64,000 nucleotides of DNA from Amphirosellinia nigrospora (Eukaryota > Ascomycota > Sordariomycetes > Xylariales > Xylariaceae). The stretch spans positions 3,693,569 through 3,757,568 of the forward strand of contig SCHM01000002.1 of assembly GCA_004123355.1 (NCBI GenBank), read 5' to 3'. How positions within the stretch are numbered: the first letter of the stretch is position 1; each line of letters opens with the position of its first letter. The position numbers were made by a program, and so were the translations under genes. A model generated the notes under the pieces. It did no database searches, was not told the origin of the DNA, and saw only the letters and a list, made by a program, of their open reading frames with translations. Of the stretch, positions 35,165 through 47,229 are shown piece by piece.

Positions 35165-36080
35165 GGTACTTGTTTTTTCCTTGATAGAGATGTTTTCTGT
35201 ACCATTGTCGTTTCGGTTATTGGGTAACCTGGATAATTGGTGCTATTTAAACACACGGCGCTGGGTATGGGATTGGTTTATTCATAGCATGGTATCGGTC
35301 ATATTCGGATCTACCCATACACATATATAGTTATATTTGGCAGAATTGGTTACGCTTTATCTAGAGACTCGTGAGTGAAGAGATATAGTTCGGAATCGGA
35401 TATTCAATTCATATGAACTAGTATTATCTGGTCTACTATGAATTCGGGCAGACCAACTAACTTATGGATAAGTAATGGTATGCAACCCGGTGCTGATTGC
35501 CCGGCCTATCTAGAGCATGCGAAAGCTCATAGCCCGACGGTACCCTTTCTGTAGACTCGTATCTACGAGCCTAGTCAGTTCCAGCTGCCTGTAATTAAAC
35601 CCGGCTCGCGTACTCTTGGCTCAGAGTTCTCGTTCTTGGATATCTAGGATAGCGATATTATAACCTTCTCTTGACCGGAGCTGTCCTACCGCACGGTTTG
35701 GTCACCTCTGGCCCTTGGTTTGTGGAAGCTATGAAACCCAAGCCAATCGAATAGTAGTGCTGCCAGTAATTTCGATAAACTTTGAAGGAGTCGCTAGGAA
35801 GGCATATGACCAGCCAATATGAGGGCATGCAAGGGTCTCTCGGCTTCCGTATGCGTTATGCTGGTGCCGCCAGGTATTCCTTCCATTCTGGTCCCAGGTG
35901 GGTGATGCTGCTGGTACCTAGGCTTGTATCGCCGTGGAACGTCCCATCTCCGGACATGCTTCATACTTGCTTCTCCGCCCATCATGAGAGTCTTATCTCG
36001 TGTCAATCTGGAGACAGTAGCCCAGTACCCATCGTCCGCATCGATACTCAGTGGTTAATGTCAAGATCCACGAGCCCACG
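35165..36080. other. Convergent intergenic region, phosphoesterase / ISY1
   Basis: About 900 bp with no recognised gene or repeat apart from GGTACCTAGG at about 35913-35922. Confidence 0.6.
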
Positions 36081-36917
36081 CTAATCGATCTCGTCGAGGA
36101 GCTTCCGCCGCCTCCTCTCATAAGCTCCTGCTGGACCTCTTCGAGGGTGGGCAATTCCCACGCTCGCCCATCGCCGGTGTCGCCCGGTAGCGGTTCCCAG
36201 TCACGCGGCGGGATGTTCCCCTTGGGCCCCGCCTGCTTGAGCAACATGTCGAACGCCTCCTTCTCCTTCGCAGCCTCATACTTCAGCAGTGCATCATCCT
36301 CCTCGTCGGGAGCGTAGCCGTAATACTTGGCATCGACCGCCTTGCGCAGGTCATCACGCGCCTCGAGGGGCTTCTCATCCTGCGCCCTCGCTGGCGCGCG
36401 CCTCGAACAGCTCCTTGACGCCGGGCAGCTCCCTCGCGCGACCGAAGTACTTGTACCCCTTCCCGCCTGCGCCGCCGCCGCCGGGGATCTCGCGGCCGTC
36501 GTAGATCTTGCCGGTGCCGCGCATGTAGTTGGGCCCGCCGAGGTTGCGGATCTGCACCTCCCACATGTGCTTCTCGCGCATGAGCTTGTTGATCTCGTCA
36601 TTCAGGTCCCGCACCTGGTAGTCGCTGAGCGCCGAGTCCTGGATCTTGGATACCTTGCGCGAGATCTCCTTCAGGACCTGCCCGCGCCATTTCTCGCACG
36701 ACGGGATCGAGTCTACCTCGGTGATGACACGCGGGCGCCGGGTCCGGCCGCGTCGATGATGCCTAGGTCTGCGGCTTGCGCTTCCCTAAAGCGGAAGAGC
36801 ATCGACTGCGCCTTCTCTGAGTTTCGCGCCTGGAGAAGAAGGAGTTAGTTGGTTGCTTGGTTTGGATCATCATGGGGATGGAGATATAGGAAGATTAGCA
36901 GAGGTCTTGCTCACCAT
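36081..36917 (-). CDS. ISY1: Pre-mRNA-splicing factor ISY1
   Basis: Component of the Prp19-associated (NTC) spliceosome. The first coding exon is only the ATG (36915-36917). It is followed at once by GTGAGC and an 85-bp intron (36830-36914, acceptor CTCCAG); exon 2 then reads ARNSEKAQSMLFRFREAQAA, the family's signature N-terminus. Further motifs are EKWRGQVLKEISRKVSKIQD, DEINKLMREKHMWEVQI, NLGGPNYMRGTGKIYDGREI, GYKYFGRARELPGVKELF and DAKYYGYAPDEED. A Gly-rich run lies before YKYFGRA. The end, after a frame slip, is RRRKLLDEID with TAG at 36081-36083. Length of about 240-250 residues fits fungal ISY1. Second spliceosomal gene within 6 kb of PRP38, though with no sign of co-regulation. Confidence 0.93.
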
Positions 36918-38189
36918 TTTCAGTAATTAATTCGACGGCTCTAATTGTGGTGAAGGGATAGAGACAGAACAGGATAATTCGACTTTGCTTGACCACAAGA
37001 TCAAAAATGGTTGAGGTGATGGCAGAGCGGGGCAGATTGGCAGGGAAAAAAAAGGTAGAGGCCAAAATGCACCACACTGTACTGCACCTTCATTCAGCAG
37101 CCTCACTGCCCAGTCCCTTACAAAGTGGGTAACAGTGGCTGACGGTAGCCAATCACGTGCAGCAAACGCGGTCCCTAGACCCCTACGTAACTTCGCGTGG
37201 CAAACGAGGCTCCTTCCTACCTTTTATCTCTCTTCCTTCAAGGTTCCCTCTCATCTCTTGTCCGTTCTTGCTACAGTCGATTCCTTCTCTTCTTCTTCAT
37301 CTTAGAAACATCACAATTTTCTCGCAGTATACTTCATCGCTTCACAGTTCTACTCGTCCACTAGATTTACGGCTTTTCTACATGTCCAGACCAAATCGCA
37401 CCCTCTGACCGTGACCACAGCGTCACTTGCTTGCCTTATCACAATCATCACTCCAACTAACGTATATGCCTACACTAAGCACCAGTAGCCATCCTATTAA
37501 ATGCCTACCAACCTTGCTATAATCTGAAGACCATGGCCATATTATCAGCATGAATGCGCGCCTGATTTCAACTTCCACATTCAACAACAGCAACATGCCA
37601 GCTCATATCACATGACATCATGCATTTCAATATATCTCGGATGACTACAGACGCCAAGTCGTCTTTACCTAGAGAAACCCGAATATCATCAGACTCTGCT
37701 TAGAGCTCCCATCTACATGACAAAGGGTCCTACCCTCAACACTCGCATCTGATCTGAGAGCCAGACTGATTATCACCACTCTGTTTAGAGTCGGCATCCA
37801 AATAACATAAGGCCCTGTCCCTCCAGTGTCAGCACCTGATTACAGCGTTAGCAAATCATTTCACGGGCCATGATGAGCCCTTATCTATTCTTCATGGAGA
37901 CTGGGCCATTCTGGGGGACTCACGTGCCTTCACATGTACAACACAGTCTATCTAGACTCGACCGTTCTGGGGATTTATGTGACTTACTTTACAATCTGTG
38001 AAGACTAGTACATTCCGGGGTTTCTATTTGCAGCCTTGCAGTGACGAAATTCTAATCGAGCTTGTTGGAGCTGGTTGTCTTCGGACATTCGGCGCATGAC
38101 AAGAAACCAAGAACAGAGATCTGAGCAAGGCCAATCACACACTGTGGTTGGCAGCGACTGGCATCGAACAAGCTTCCATAGTCGCAATA

Positions 38190-38516
38190 TCATGATGGCT
38201 TCGCAGCAAGCGACTTTGTCGGCCCGAGCAATGACGACAAACCCTGCACATCAAAAGAATGCGCCTTCTTGGCCGCATTCGATGATTGTTTTTTCAAATA
38301 GTTTTCAATCGGAGCTCGTGGCGGTGCGCGTTGAGCCGCTTGGTCGAGTGACTGTGGTTGCCTTCGAAGCCGTTGCACTATTTCTTTTCGTGATGTAAAG
38401 CACTTTACAGACAAGATAACCCGGTGATGACCAAGTATCCAAAAAGCCAAATTTGCAGGCAGCCTGAACGAGCTCCGCTGGACATCGAGCCGGTGGGGCG
38501 AGGGAATGGTTGTCAA
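38190..38516 (-). CDS. Possible small protein, unrecognised
   Basis: A 108-codon open frame whose second half is basic and Gln/Ala-rich (TSRKEIVQRLRRQPQSLDQA, IENYLKKQSSNAAKKAHSFD). The residue make-up looks more like protein than chance, and a possible continuation lies in the next 190 bases of the same strand. No domain, neighbour or splice site supports it strongly; treat it as a candidate only. Confidence 0.25.
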   Translation of the reverse strand: MTTIPSPHRLDVQRSSFRLPANLAFWILGHHRVILSVKCFTSRKEIVQRLRRQPQSLDQAAQRAPPRAPIENYLKKQSSNAAKKAHSFDVQGLSSLLGPTKSLAAKPS

Positions 38517-39434
38517 TGAGAACCTGAGAGCTAATCTGAGGGTATATATCTTGTCTGGCGCATGTCGCTAGTGCATCTGATTTCCTAGTTCCCTCCCATC
38601 CTTCTCAGTCCCCCTCCCCTTTTATCCTCCGCAATCGACCCCGCCGAGGCAACAGTCCACTAACTCTTGTGACTTGATGGCTTTACACACATTTCGAGAG
38701 CCTCTTTCCTCTCCGCGGCTTCAGCAGTGTTCAGTTCCCATTTCTTCTTTACAAAGCTTCATGGTAATTTGATTCTTCGCCCCTCGTTTTGGCAATTCAA
38801 GGAACCTTCTAGCCAAGTGGACTGGAGGGTGATGTGGGAAATTCTAATGAACAGCCAGCCACTGGACGGGCGCAGCTCCACATAGGAGCCATGTATGCCG
38901 GAAGATACGTATACCCGACTAGATGGATATCACTGTGTCACATGGCGTTCGCCGGACTCGGGGTGGTGACTTGTAGATATGCAGTCCTTCAGAAGATGAT
39001 GTAGCAGCATGAGAGAGGAAACATACTGTGCAGGGCATCTGTATAGGTAGCTTGCCGAAAGAGGTCGCATTTCCCGCAGAATGAGGCCGACAGGCACTCT
39101 AACGCGCTTAGAACGGGTTGATCAGACATATAGTGTTTGTAGTTCCATCTTTGCGACCGTTAAAGCTTAATTCGACACACTTGATATACGTGTTATTATA
39201 TTCTTTTAACTCGAGCCATACCTTATTTGCGAATATTTCGGGTCTAGCACAGTTTCGTTACTATAGAATAATATAACATAAGGTTTAACCATACGGTTTA
39301 GAAAATACGAAAAAAGAAACCCGGAGATGTAAGCCCTTTGATTAACGTGGTATACTAAGAAATTATGCTTACCTCGTTTGCACTCGACTGTCTATCATAG
39401 GCCGTCATATCGTTACTGTCGACACTTACTCAGC

Positions 39435-40090
39435 TTATCATATGTCCCAAGTGCTCCGCATGTGCCTGGATCTTATTAAACTGGAAGGGCCAATGTACGA
39501 CGTACAAAGCCGGCCTGAAGTTGTGTCGATTATCGTCGGTATTGTACACCAATATATGAACCGACGGCATGATATGATGGCCTTGTGTCTGTTGAGGGCA
39601 TGATTCCGGAAGAAAAGCATGACCTTCTCCTCGATCTGCTGCGGCGTCAAGTTGCGGCCTTTCCAGCCGCCGAGTAGATGAAAGTAGCAAGACCAGAGGC
39701 CTAGCTTCTAGACTTTCGGGGTGTCTCGAAAACAGAAAGCTGCGTGTACGTGGCCCCATCTCACTCTCCAACTCGTCGTCTTGTATACTGGCAGAGAGTG
39801 GAAGTAGCCGCGCTTGGTGCAGTCAGGAATTCCTCTGAGATTAGAGAGTCTAGGTTTTCATCACCCATTGTCACGAGTCCAGTACACGTATAGTCAACTG
39901 CAAGCAGTCAAGTGCTCGACTTGACAACGTTCTACCTTTTGTAGTGTTGTGGTATAGTGTGCAGTTCTGTATCATGACACCCATCTTTTGAAAAGCTTTG
40001 CGTCGTTCTTGGTATCGAGCCCAAACGGGCCAAGTCTCCGGAGGAAGCATCATATTTGTGTAATAGCCTCGCAGATCCTCGTCCACGTTA
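39435..40090 (-). pseudogene. Degenerate coding-like patch, family unknown
   Basis: Minus-strand frames give DEDLRGYYTNMMLPPETWPV and WARYQERRKAFQKMG (about 39980-40086). After breaks they give TKRGYFHSLPVYKTTSWRVR, GWKGRNLTPQQIEEKVMLFF and NFRPALYVVHWPFQFNK (39440-39830). These look like real protein pieces, but I cannot name the family. Either a gene with sequence errors or a relic is possible; its AT-rich surroundings favour a relic. Confidence 0.3.
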
Positions 40091-41890
40091 CGGCTGCTGA
40101 GAACCGGGAGTGAAGCCCGCCTTAGGTGACTGCAAAGCCGTGGTGACCAGCTGAGCTAACATGTATTGCGAAATCAGACGAGAACGCGTCTGAATGTTCT
40201 GAAGTGCAGAGCACGTGCCTCCTCGATTATATGCTTAGGGGCAAACTATAGCGCCTTATCGGTGATTATCAAACTGGCTTGGACCGCCTGGTCTATAGGG
40301 ACTGACATGTGCCGCGCCCCTACCTTCTCGCGAGTCTTTTCGCCCGAGAACTCGTCTCTTGGGATGAATTGACGGTAAACATATAACACGTATTTAGCAA
40401 CAGGTGAACAACCTCCTTTTCAGTAGAGATTTAGAAACTCTTTGATAGGAAAACCTTATTAGTCGAACGAGATAATTGGATATCCCATTCCAGATCAGAA
40501 CTGGAATGGTCCAGCAGTTACGAGAATATCACTGATGGGACATGGTCGTTACCTGGTCACTCGTTTTATAACTTCAGGTAGAACGTTTCGCTCTGTATTT
40601 TCTTCGCCCATACAATGACGTATCGGGCTTTTCTGGTAATTAATCCATGACTATTCATCTTAGGGCTTGCGAGAGACTATTTCTCAGGTTTTCTTTCATT
40701 CTTTCTTTTCTCGTCCCTCGATGCAAACAGCCACAGGAAAGATGTGGTTGGCTAACTGAGTGCACAATATTCTCTTGTAGGTGCAGAGAACACGACTATT
40801 AAGGTCCATAAGAAGAAGTCCAAGAAGACTGGAAACGGGACTCACCAATTGTATTGGACATTTCTATTTCTATGGTGAACCTCTAGTCTTAGATCAATGA
40901 GCATGTCCTTGCATACTTCATCGCTAATAATATCCACCACAGCTTCCCAGGTGCGAGAGAACGTGTCCCGCTCTAGTTATTAAAGTATTAGGGCTGTGCG
41001 CCGAAGCATAAGGAGGCGATGAAGGAACATACGGTCACATACTAAGGGGTGATTCAAGGATCCTGTCTCGATTGCCCTCGAAATACAGGGGCACACTTGG
41101 CATGTGGCTGCGGCACTGTGAGGAAGGACATACAAAAAGCTCGTTTGGTTGTTCTGTAGGATGGAAAAGACATCGGGTGAAATGAAAACTGAGGACAAGT
41201 ATCGAAAAGGAGATGCTATCCGAGACGTGTAATAGATGTAACTTAGGATAGTTGCATCTAGAACGTTAAATACTATTAATCAATCAAACCTCAGGTGACC
41301 ACAGATGCTTCACAGAGTCTGAAACTTTCTCCCATGAGGCCTTTATAAAGAGTATATATATAATCTTTTAGGATTGCCTACATATATTGGACGGATTTTG
41401 TGGCTAGACATCGTGGCTGGAGAGCGTTACACATATTTATTTATACTAAACGAAACCGCAAACCCTCTTGCCATCTATACATCTCCCGGTAGGAAGCTCT
41501 ATATATGTTCGTGCTTGTGACGTGTACCGACTCTTGTAAGTTAATAGCGATTAGTTTTGCCTATATAGGGACCCTTAGCAACCTTCTAACGACGACTTTC
41601 TAGCTTTAACAACAAAACCACGTTCTCCTTCCTGAATTTTCCCCCAGAACAAGTGCCATGAGGCATTTGACATTCCTGGGTGCCCCTTGCCATCTCACCA
41701 GCGCAGCGATGCGAAACATAAGTAGGTATTGTTGTATTTGAGGCGCATATATTGGCTGCATGAAGTATTAAATAAAGCCGACATGCGTCTGCAACGTTAA
41801 ACAACAGGGATTACGAGTCACGACTAATTAAAATTGAAACGTGGTCTGAGCATAGATCAGGATATAGTTGGCTTGTATAAAATCTTTTAA

Positions 41891-41914
41891 GAATCTTCTA
41901 CTGATAGAAGATTC
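41891..41914. repeat. Perfect 10-bp hairpin with CTGA loop
   Basis: GAATCTTCTA (41891-41900), loop CTGA, then TAGAAGATTC (41905-41914) form a perfect inverted repeat in AT-rich intergenic DNA. A second hairpin follows 30 bases downstream. Confidence 0.85.
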
Positions 41915-41944
41915 TATTGCTGCCTGCCCCTTAGACGAAGGAGC

Positions 41945-41964
41945 ATCTCCTATAAGTAGGAGAT
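41945..41964. repeat. Perfect 8-bp hairpin with TAAG loop
   Basis: ATCTCCTA (41945-41952), loop TAAG, then TAGGAGAT (41957-41964). Like the upstream hairpin it has a four-base loop closed by an A-T pair. Stem sequences differ, so it is not a simple duplication. Confidence 0.85.
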
Positions 41965-42317
41965 CTATCTATACTCCAGTTAATTGAATAGCTGAAGACT
42001 TCTATTATTAGCATGTGAAGGGCGGGTCTGCTGGTGTAACCGCCAAGCCTCGATTCCCGACGGAGTGGGCTAAGGGGTTGCTGTGTCAACGAGATTTTGG
42101 ACAAACAGGAAATTGGGAACTTATGATTTCAACGTCATCAATCAATGCAAAGGAAAATCTAGACTATACTAACGACTAGACTCTCTTTTATTAGGAGCGA
42201 AAACACATCAATTACTTCCGTTCCTTCTTCATTTCAGTGGCTATCGTATATATAAATTTACCGCATGTCAACATCCATGTTGACTGCAACTCTGTCGCTA
42301 CCTTCCACACCAATACA

Positions 42318-42930
42318 ATGCTATTGACATCCTCACAAGTGTCCGTGCTGATCACATGTGCAATAGGTGCGGGAAGAGCCCCTCCATTTCCCCTGTCACA
42401 ACCCACAAAGTCTCTCCAATTCTAATCAATCCTTTTGGCTTATCTATAGTGTTGCTGTGCACATCTGCCTTATTCATCAGTGCTGCCTCGTCCAGCAGCG
42501 TACGCTGCGTGACCTCCGACATGCAATCAGACCAGCAATCGTCACACGTCCGAAGCCAAAAGTCTGGGACATAGAGGCGCTCAGGAGGACGAAGACGACT
42601 ATCCGCCTCGAGGATGGCACGCTGGTCGAGATTCAGAATCCACATGCCGAGATAGTGGTCGACCCTCCGTCTCAGCCCCAGGAAGGGGAAACAATCGAGG
42701 TGCAGCTGACACCACAAGAGGCCGAAGAGCTAGCAATGAAGCCCATCACGCCGTCTGGAGGGGATGGCGGTGAAGACGACTCGGCTCTGGACGTCAAGGG
42801 CTCATGGGACGGCGTCCAGGAGGGCGGCGAGCCCCTTACCCGGGCAGAGAGGAGGAGGCGCATCAAGGCAGAGATTCAGCGTCTCTCGCGCGGCGATACG
42901 CCAGTGTATTATCAACGGCGGTTATGGTAA
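42318..42930 (+). CDS. Small fungal membrane protein, function unknown
   Basis: The ATG at 42318 starts MLLTSSQVSVLITCAI. An 83-bp intron (42367-42449, GTGCGG...CTATAG) is removed in phase, and exon 2 continues VLLCTSALFIS, completing one N-terminal membrane helix of about 22 residues. After one missing G near 42480 the frame reads LVQQRTLRDLRHAIRPAI, a pattern I associate with a conserved family of small fungal single-pass proteins. Then come TTIRLEDGTLVEI, an acidic/Gly stretch, and a basic tail (TRAERRRRIKAEIQRLSRGD) ending RRLW with the stop at 42928-42930. About 185 residues. Role unknown; the short N-terminus and charged tail suggest an anchored cytosolic domain. Confidence 0.65.
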
Positions 42931-45651
42931 TGGTTCTGGTTCAGAGAAATGGGTATAGAGTCCTGGTGTCTTCTCTCCCTGGCGGTTTCACGGGGTCATC
43001 GGCGGCGGGTCGGTTGCATGTAGGACTATATCGTGCGACTTTGGTTATTCTCCCTGGGTACCTCACGCGGCGGCAATGGGACATTATATATATACGGGCA
43101 AATGTTAACATGTCGGGTACACGGATATGCCGGGTTTGGGAATGGTTACGGACGATGCATGATGTACATACGGGCTGGGAATTATTGTATTTATCTATCT
43201 CGTGTTACCATACCAAGTCAGACTGCTACAAGACAGCTCGGCTATGGCGGCGTTGGGGAAATTTAACTGAAGCCTGTTTGTGCAAGGACAGCTCTAAAAT
43301 TCCTAAAGGGTCGTCGTTGCGAGGTGCTAGGTCTATAGGTCACATTCGAGTTTATTTGTTTGTCACCTCGTAACAAGTTGTGTTACGTTACACTTTTTGC
43401 TATAATCGGCTAAAGCTCTTTGTGGAGATGTTCGTTCATCATCGACTAACACGAAGGTTGGCATCACGAAGGGAAGGGTTAGGTATGTAGAGCGGAAAAC
43501 ATTTCTCCAGTGGTCAAACTGGATCCAGCATAGTACTCTGCAGGCGTGCCTGACTAAAGCAGCCTTGGAGAACTGCAAGCCACTTGCCAGGACTTGTTCT
43601 TTGGTCGATCTTCTTACCTATCGTCGGGTTTCTCGGCCATAAGCCTCTAGAGGATGGACAACGAAGACTTGCCTATGCTTGTTATTATAGGTAATTCGAA
43701 CAACGAAATGGGAGTCTAGAAGTCGGAAGGTCGGTGCAATCCTCACACCGAATTTTAAGGTCCTTCACCGATGCATTTCTACATAGACTTGGAATGCGCC
43801 GCTACTGCTAGTCTAAGGCCAGAGACGCAGGTCCACAAGTGATGCTGATCGGCTTGCGTCATTTTGATATATCCGCAGCACCAATTGATCGGGTCTCAGT
43901 TCGATATGATGAAACATGATCACGGTTACCGACCTCTCTTCTTCACACAATGAAGCATAGACACTATTATAAGAGCAGAACCACATGTACACCTCATGCA
44001 GTTCAATGAAATTCATATATTTTGTAGGTAGACTTGGTCGACGGGGTGGGTGGCGATAAGAATATGGCTGGGCGTCTTATCACCCCACCCCGCTAAATGC
44101 TACCAGGATAGCTTCCAGGTTCAACCCCGCTTTTTGGTCCGGATAGCCAAACACAACTCTGAGACTCTGGGACCTCCGAAGCCAAGCAATGACCACGTTC
44201 TAAACTACATCCTCTGTGGCAACTGGCAGTCACCTGACACACACACGGGCGTATCCATATAAATACCCCTGTACCCTGTACATTAGCCAGATCCTCCATT
44301 ACTTCTACATCTCAGAATACAGACACACCCTACATGGATGATACTACCACATCCTCTATCCCCATCCATCCCGTCTTCTCCCCTCAGCCTAGACACTGGC
44401 CTAGACGTCTACCTAACCTAGGCCACTATTACTACCTAGGTAGGCACTCGGCATAGCCTTGCCGAAGGCTGACTTGTCTAGTCTTTCGTCTTCTGGTGAG
44501 GCCAAATGGATGGGCTTGTTTGCTTGGGTATTGCCCCGAGGACAAGAGGGATATTTACTCTATCCAGAAGGTAGGTAATGACGAGTTCAACCAAGTCTCG
44601 GTACAGATTACAGATCCACAACGGGTACGGGTAGGTAGGTCACACTACCAACTACTTATACCGTATTCCAACTTTCTCCAAGACCGACCTACCAGCACAA
44701 TATCTACTAGCCGCAGTCAGCCGACACACATCTTGCTACTGCTGGTCTGGCCCCATTAGGCACGTATGGGTATGTATGCCAAGGCGGGGATATACATCTA
44801 GCTCCAAGTCCGTCCGCCGTCACACTGGCTGGCCTTGTCTCTCACCTCCCAAATTAGCAAATGTTGGGCCGTGAGTTGAGCATACAAGTCTCACTCCATT
44901 CCCGGCCTGCGGCTGAGCTTCTCTTATTGCATTATCTTGCCTGTGTCCCTGCGCCTGTTCCTGTGCTCTCGCCCCGTTCCCGTGCCTGTCCGTCTTCTTC
45001 TGTCCTATCCCGTCTTCCCCCCCACCTCCAAACGTTATTACTACACCACACCGACCACAATCACACCCTCCCTCCTGCTTTAGCAAACGACTCCCTCACA
45101 GCTACTCCCACGTGGTCACTCGCTACCGTAGATCTCCCAAGAAAGTGTGCTTCCTTATCTGCTCGGAGCCCTTACTTCAGGAATTCGGTTGATTTGGAGT
45201 GTTGCGTTCAGTCCAACGTGATACTATCATCCAGTGAGACTACTGGTCTCATACATCCTGGCAACCTGTCTCGGCTATCAGGCCTGTAAACCTTACGAGC
45301 TCTCACAACTCGACTAGGACCATTTATTAGACTCGCCTATCAAACAAACTTTAGGCTAGTTTGTTCACGGCCTGGCTCGTTAACTCACCTATATGAACAG
45401 CTTTCGATCTGAAGCCATACTTACATCATTCGTTGACAAAGTAGCCTACCGAGGCTTAAACACACTCGCTTCGTTCTCTGATTCGTGCGTGGTTTCACCG
45501 GATGAGATCAACTACGCCCGTTTAAATATCTTAAGCGGTCTAGAAGAGTAGTCCGACTTTCTACTCTTATTTAAGCTGTGCCATGTCCTGACCAGACAAA
45601 GGAGACTGCATATAATCACCACACCGGATAATCGCTCATTTATCGTTCACG
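42931..45651. other. Intergenic, 2.7 kb
   Basis: No gene recognised. It contains an exact CTACCTAGGTAG palindrome (44432-44443) and a related GGGTAGGTAGGTCA near 44627. The last 400 bases before the next ATG presumably hold its promoter and leader. Confidence 0.5.
44432..44443. repeat. Palindrome CTACCTAGGTAG
   Basis: Exact 12-base palindrome, identical to copies at 149-160 and 55883-55894. All three lie outside recognised genes. Confidence 0.85.
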
Positions 45652-46582
45652 ATGGCTACCGAAACACTCACCTTCCCCGGTCTGAACCACGGACGACTAA
45701 GCGCCGACGACTTTGAAACAGCCTCTATCCGCTCTGCTGCTCCTTCTTACGTGAGATATTCCACTTCCCCACTTGAAGGTCGAAATATCTAACGTTATGG
45801 TAAGTCTCGGAGGCTCCGTCTTACCACACGCTGCCACCTAACGAGGCTGTTCCGGCGTACACGCCACGAGTCAATCCAGCCACGACTACAGCATCCTCAC
45901 GTCCCCGCGACGCCGAGGCAATCCTCTTCGATGCTACCTCCTTCGTCCACTAGCTTCGCACCTGGCGCTGGCTTACCGCCCATCCCTCGTCGCTCCGACT
46001 TATCGTCAGCGCCGTCCTTTCGCAATTCCATATCCCATCCTGGTCGTCGATCGGTAGCGGGAACCCGCAGGCCAGGCTCTACCAAAGTGTGGCAAGTCGA
46101 CGGGCGCGGCGGCTTCAGCGTCGTCCTCTATAAGCCCGTCGTCATCATCCGCCGTGGAGGGTGCGTTGCGCGCAGCCATGAGCCGCATCAACGCCGCTAA
46201 CGCAGCTGCTAGCGAGGAGGAGGACGCCCGCGTTCGACCTCTCGAGGACCCTTATCTCGTCGGCGAAGAGGCGCCGCGAGCTCGCAATGAGCGGCTGGCG
46301 CGCAAACATGGCGAGGATATCCTAATTCGTGAGGATCGCCGTGGACTGTGGCTCGGTATGTTATCTCCCCTCGCACCCGTATTTTTTTGGGGGAACGTCG
46401 GTCTCGCGATTAATCAAGGAAAATGGCCAACTTGCTGATTGATTCCTGCATTGTTTCCCCATATAGCCCAGATGAGAGACATCGAAGAGCGCGAGCGCGG
46501 CTGGAACGCGTTCCGCTCCAACATTGAACGGCAACAGAAGAAGATTCACGCGCCGTTTCGGCCGATAAGTTCCGTTTTATGA
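45652..46582 (+). CDS. Conserved fungal protein of unknown function
   Basis: The ATG at 45652 opens MATETLTFPGLNHGRLSADD, then FETASIRSAAPSY. An intron starts at GTGAGA (about 45751) and ends near 45805, after which the frame reads SEAPSYHTLPPNEAVPAYTP. The middle is Pro/Ser-rich (GAGLPPIPRRSD) and contains several frame slips. The C-terminal part is well kept: RVRPLEDPYLVGEEAPRARN, ERLARKHGEDILIREDRRGL. A second intron (about 46355-46466, GTATGT...TATAG) leads to QMRDIEERERGWNAFRSNIE and a Lys-rich end. The PLEDPYLVGE and ILIREDRR words recur in a conserved ascomycete protein family that I cannot link to a function. No membrane segment or signal peptide. Convergent with VMA11. Confidence 0.65.
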
Positions 46583-47229
46583 AGCGACTTGTCCAAGCCA
46601 TCTAGTGTTTGATTTATTCCCAGGTGATGGGGTGGAGAATAAAGATCGCTCCTCTTCTGGTATAATTCATCTGAGTATTTTCTTTGGTTTGTGCATTGGG
46701 TTCTCCTTTACCCATCTGGCGTTTCGTGGGTTTTGTCTCTCATTCATCTTCTTTCTCGGGAATCATATAGATGGGCATTTGTGGGAGCTATTTGATGAGA
46801 TTACGTTTTATGGGTGACGGATGTGACTAAGGAATAATGGAGCATGAGATAAGCACCATGCATCTGTCTCGAGCGTGATAGCGTCTTTACCGCCCATTCT
46901 TAGTACCTAGGTAGCATCAAATTTTGACAAATTTCGACCCGATCGCTGTTAGTCCAAATTAGACACGTGGACGAAAGAGGCCAAATTATATAGTTATTAG
47001 GACAGTGGGCTGCGATTACGAGATGCCGACCGCTCGCCGCTAACAACCCGACAGTTAATCTTGAGTTACACAGCTATTGATTACACTTTTCTTCCACCAT
47101 CGGCCAGGCTTTAGTCAACGGGCCTGGTGCAACACCTCCTCCCCTTTCTGCTCCGCTCTTCTCTTTGGCATCCACGAGGGAGTCTGACATGCCGTAATCG
47201 TATATGCGAAGAATTAAGCTACAGTCTGC
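46583..47229. other. Convergent intergenic region
   Basis: About 650 bp with no gene. TACCTAGGTA occurs at 46904-46913. Confidence 0.6.

Larger units (their letters stand above)
36918..42317. other. Gene-poor stretch, 5.4 kb
   Basis: It starts with the ISY1 promoter, followed near 37190-37380 by a CT-rich, leader-like tract on the plus strand that ends in a short frame ATGTCCAGA... with no clear continuation. Two weak coding-like patches lie at 38190-38516 (-) and 39435-40090 (-). From about 39150 the sequence becomes AT-rich and includes twin hairpins at 41891-41964. No transposase, reverse transcriptase or terminal repeat was recognised. Confidence 0.45.

Noticed and set aside
38075-38398. 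Plus-strand 107-codon frame
   Set aside because: Overlaps the minus-strand candidate at 38190-38516, which has the more protein-like composition.
40085-40160. tRNA-like segment with an A-box match (TAGCTCAGCTGG on the minus strand)
   Set aside because: The D-stem partner is missing, no anticodon stem folds, and the B box (GGTTCTCAG...) does not fit GGTTCGANTCC.
44093-44299. Possible tRNA or SINE fragment around TTCCAGGTTCAACCCC
   Set aside because: Only a B-box-like word is present; no A box at the right distance and no clover-leaf pairing.
44861-45289. Plus-strand 142-codon Leu/Pro/Ser-rich frame
   Set aside because: Composition reflects C/T-rich DNA; no recognisable motif or splice context.
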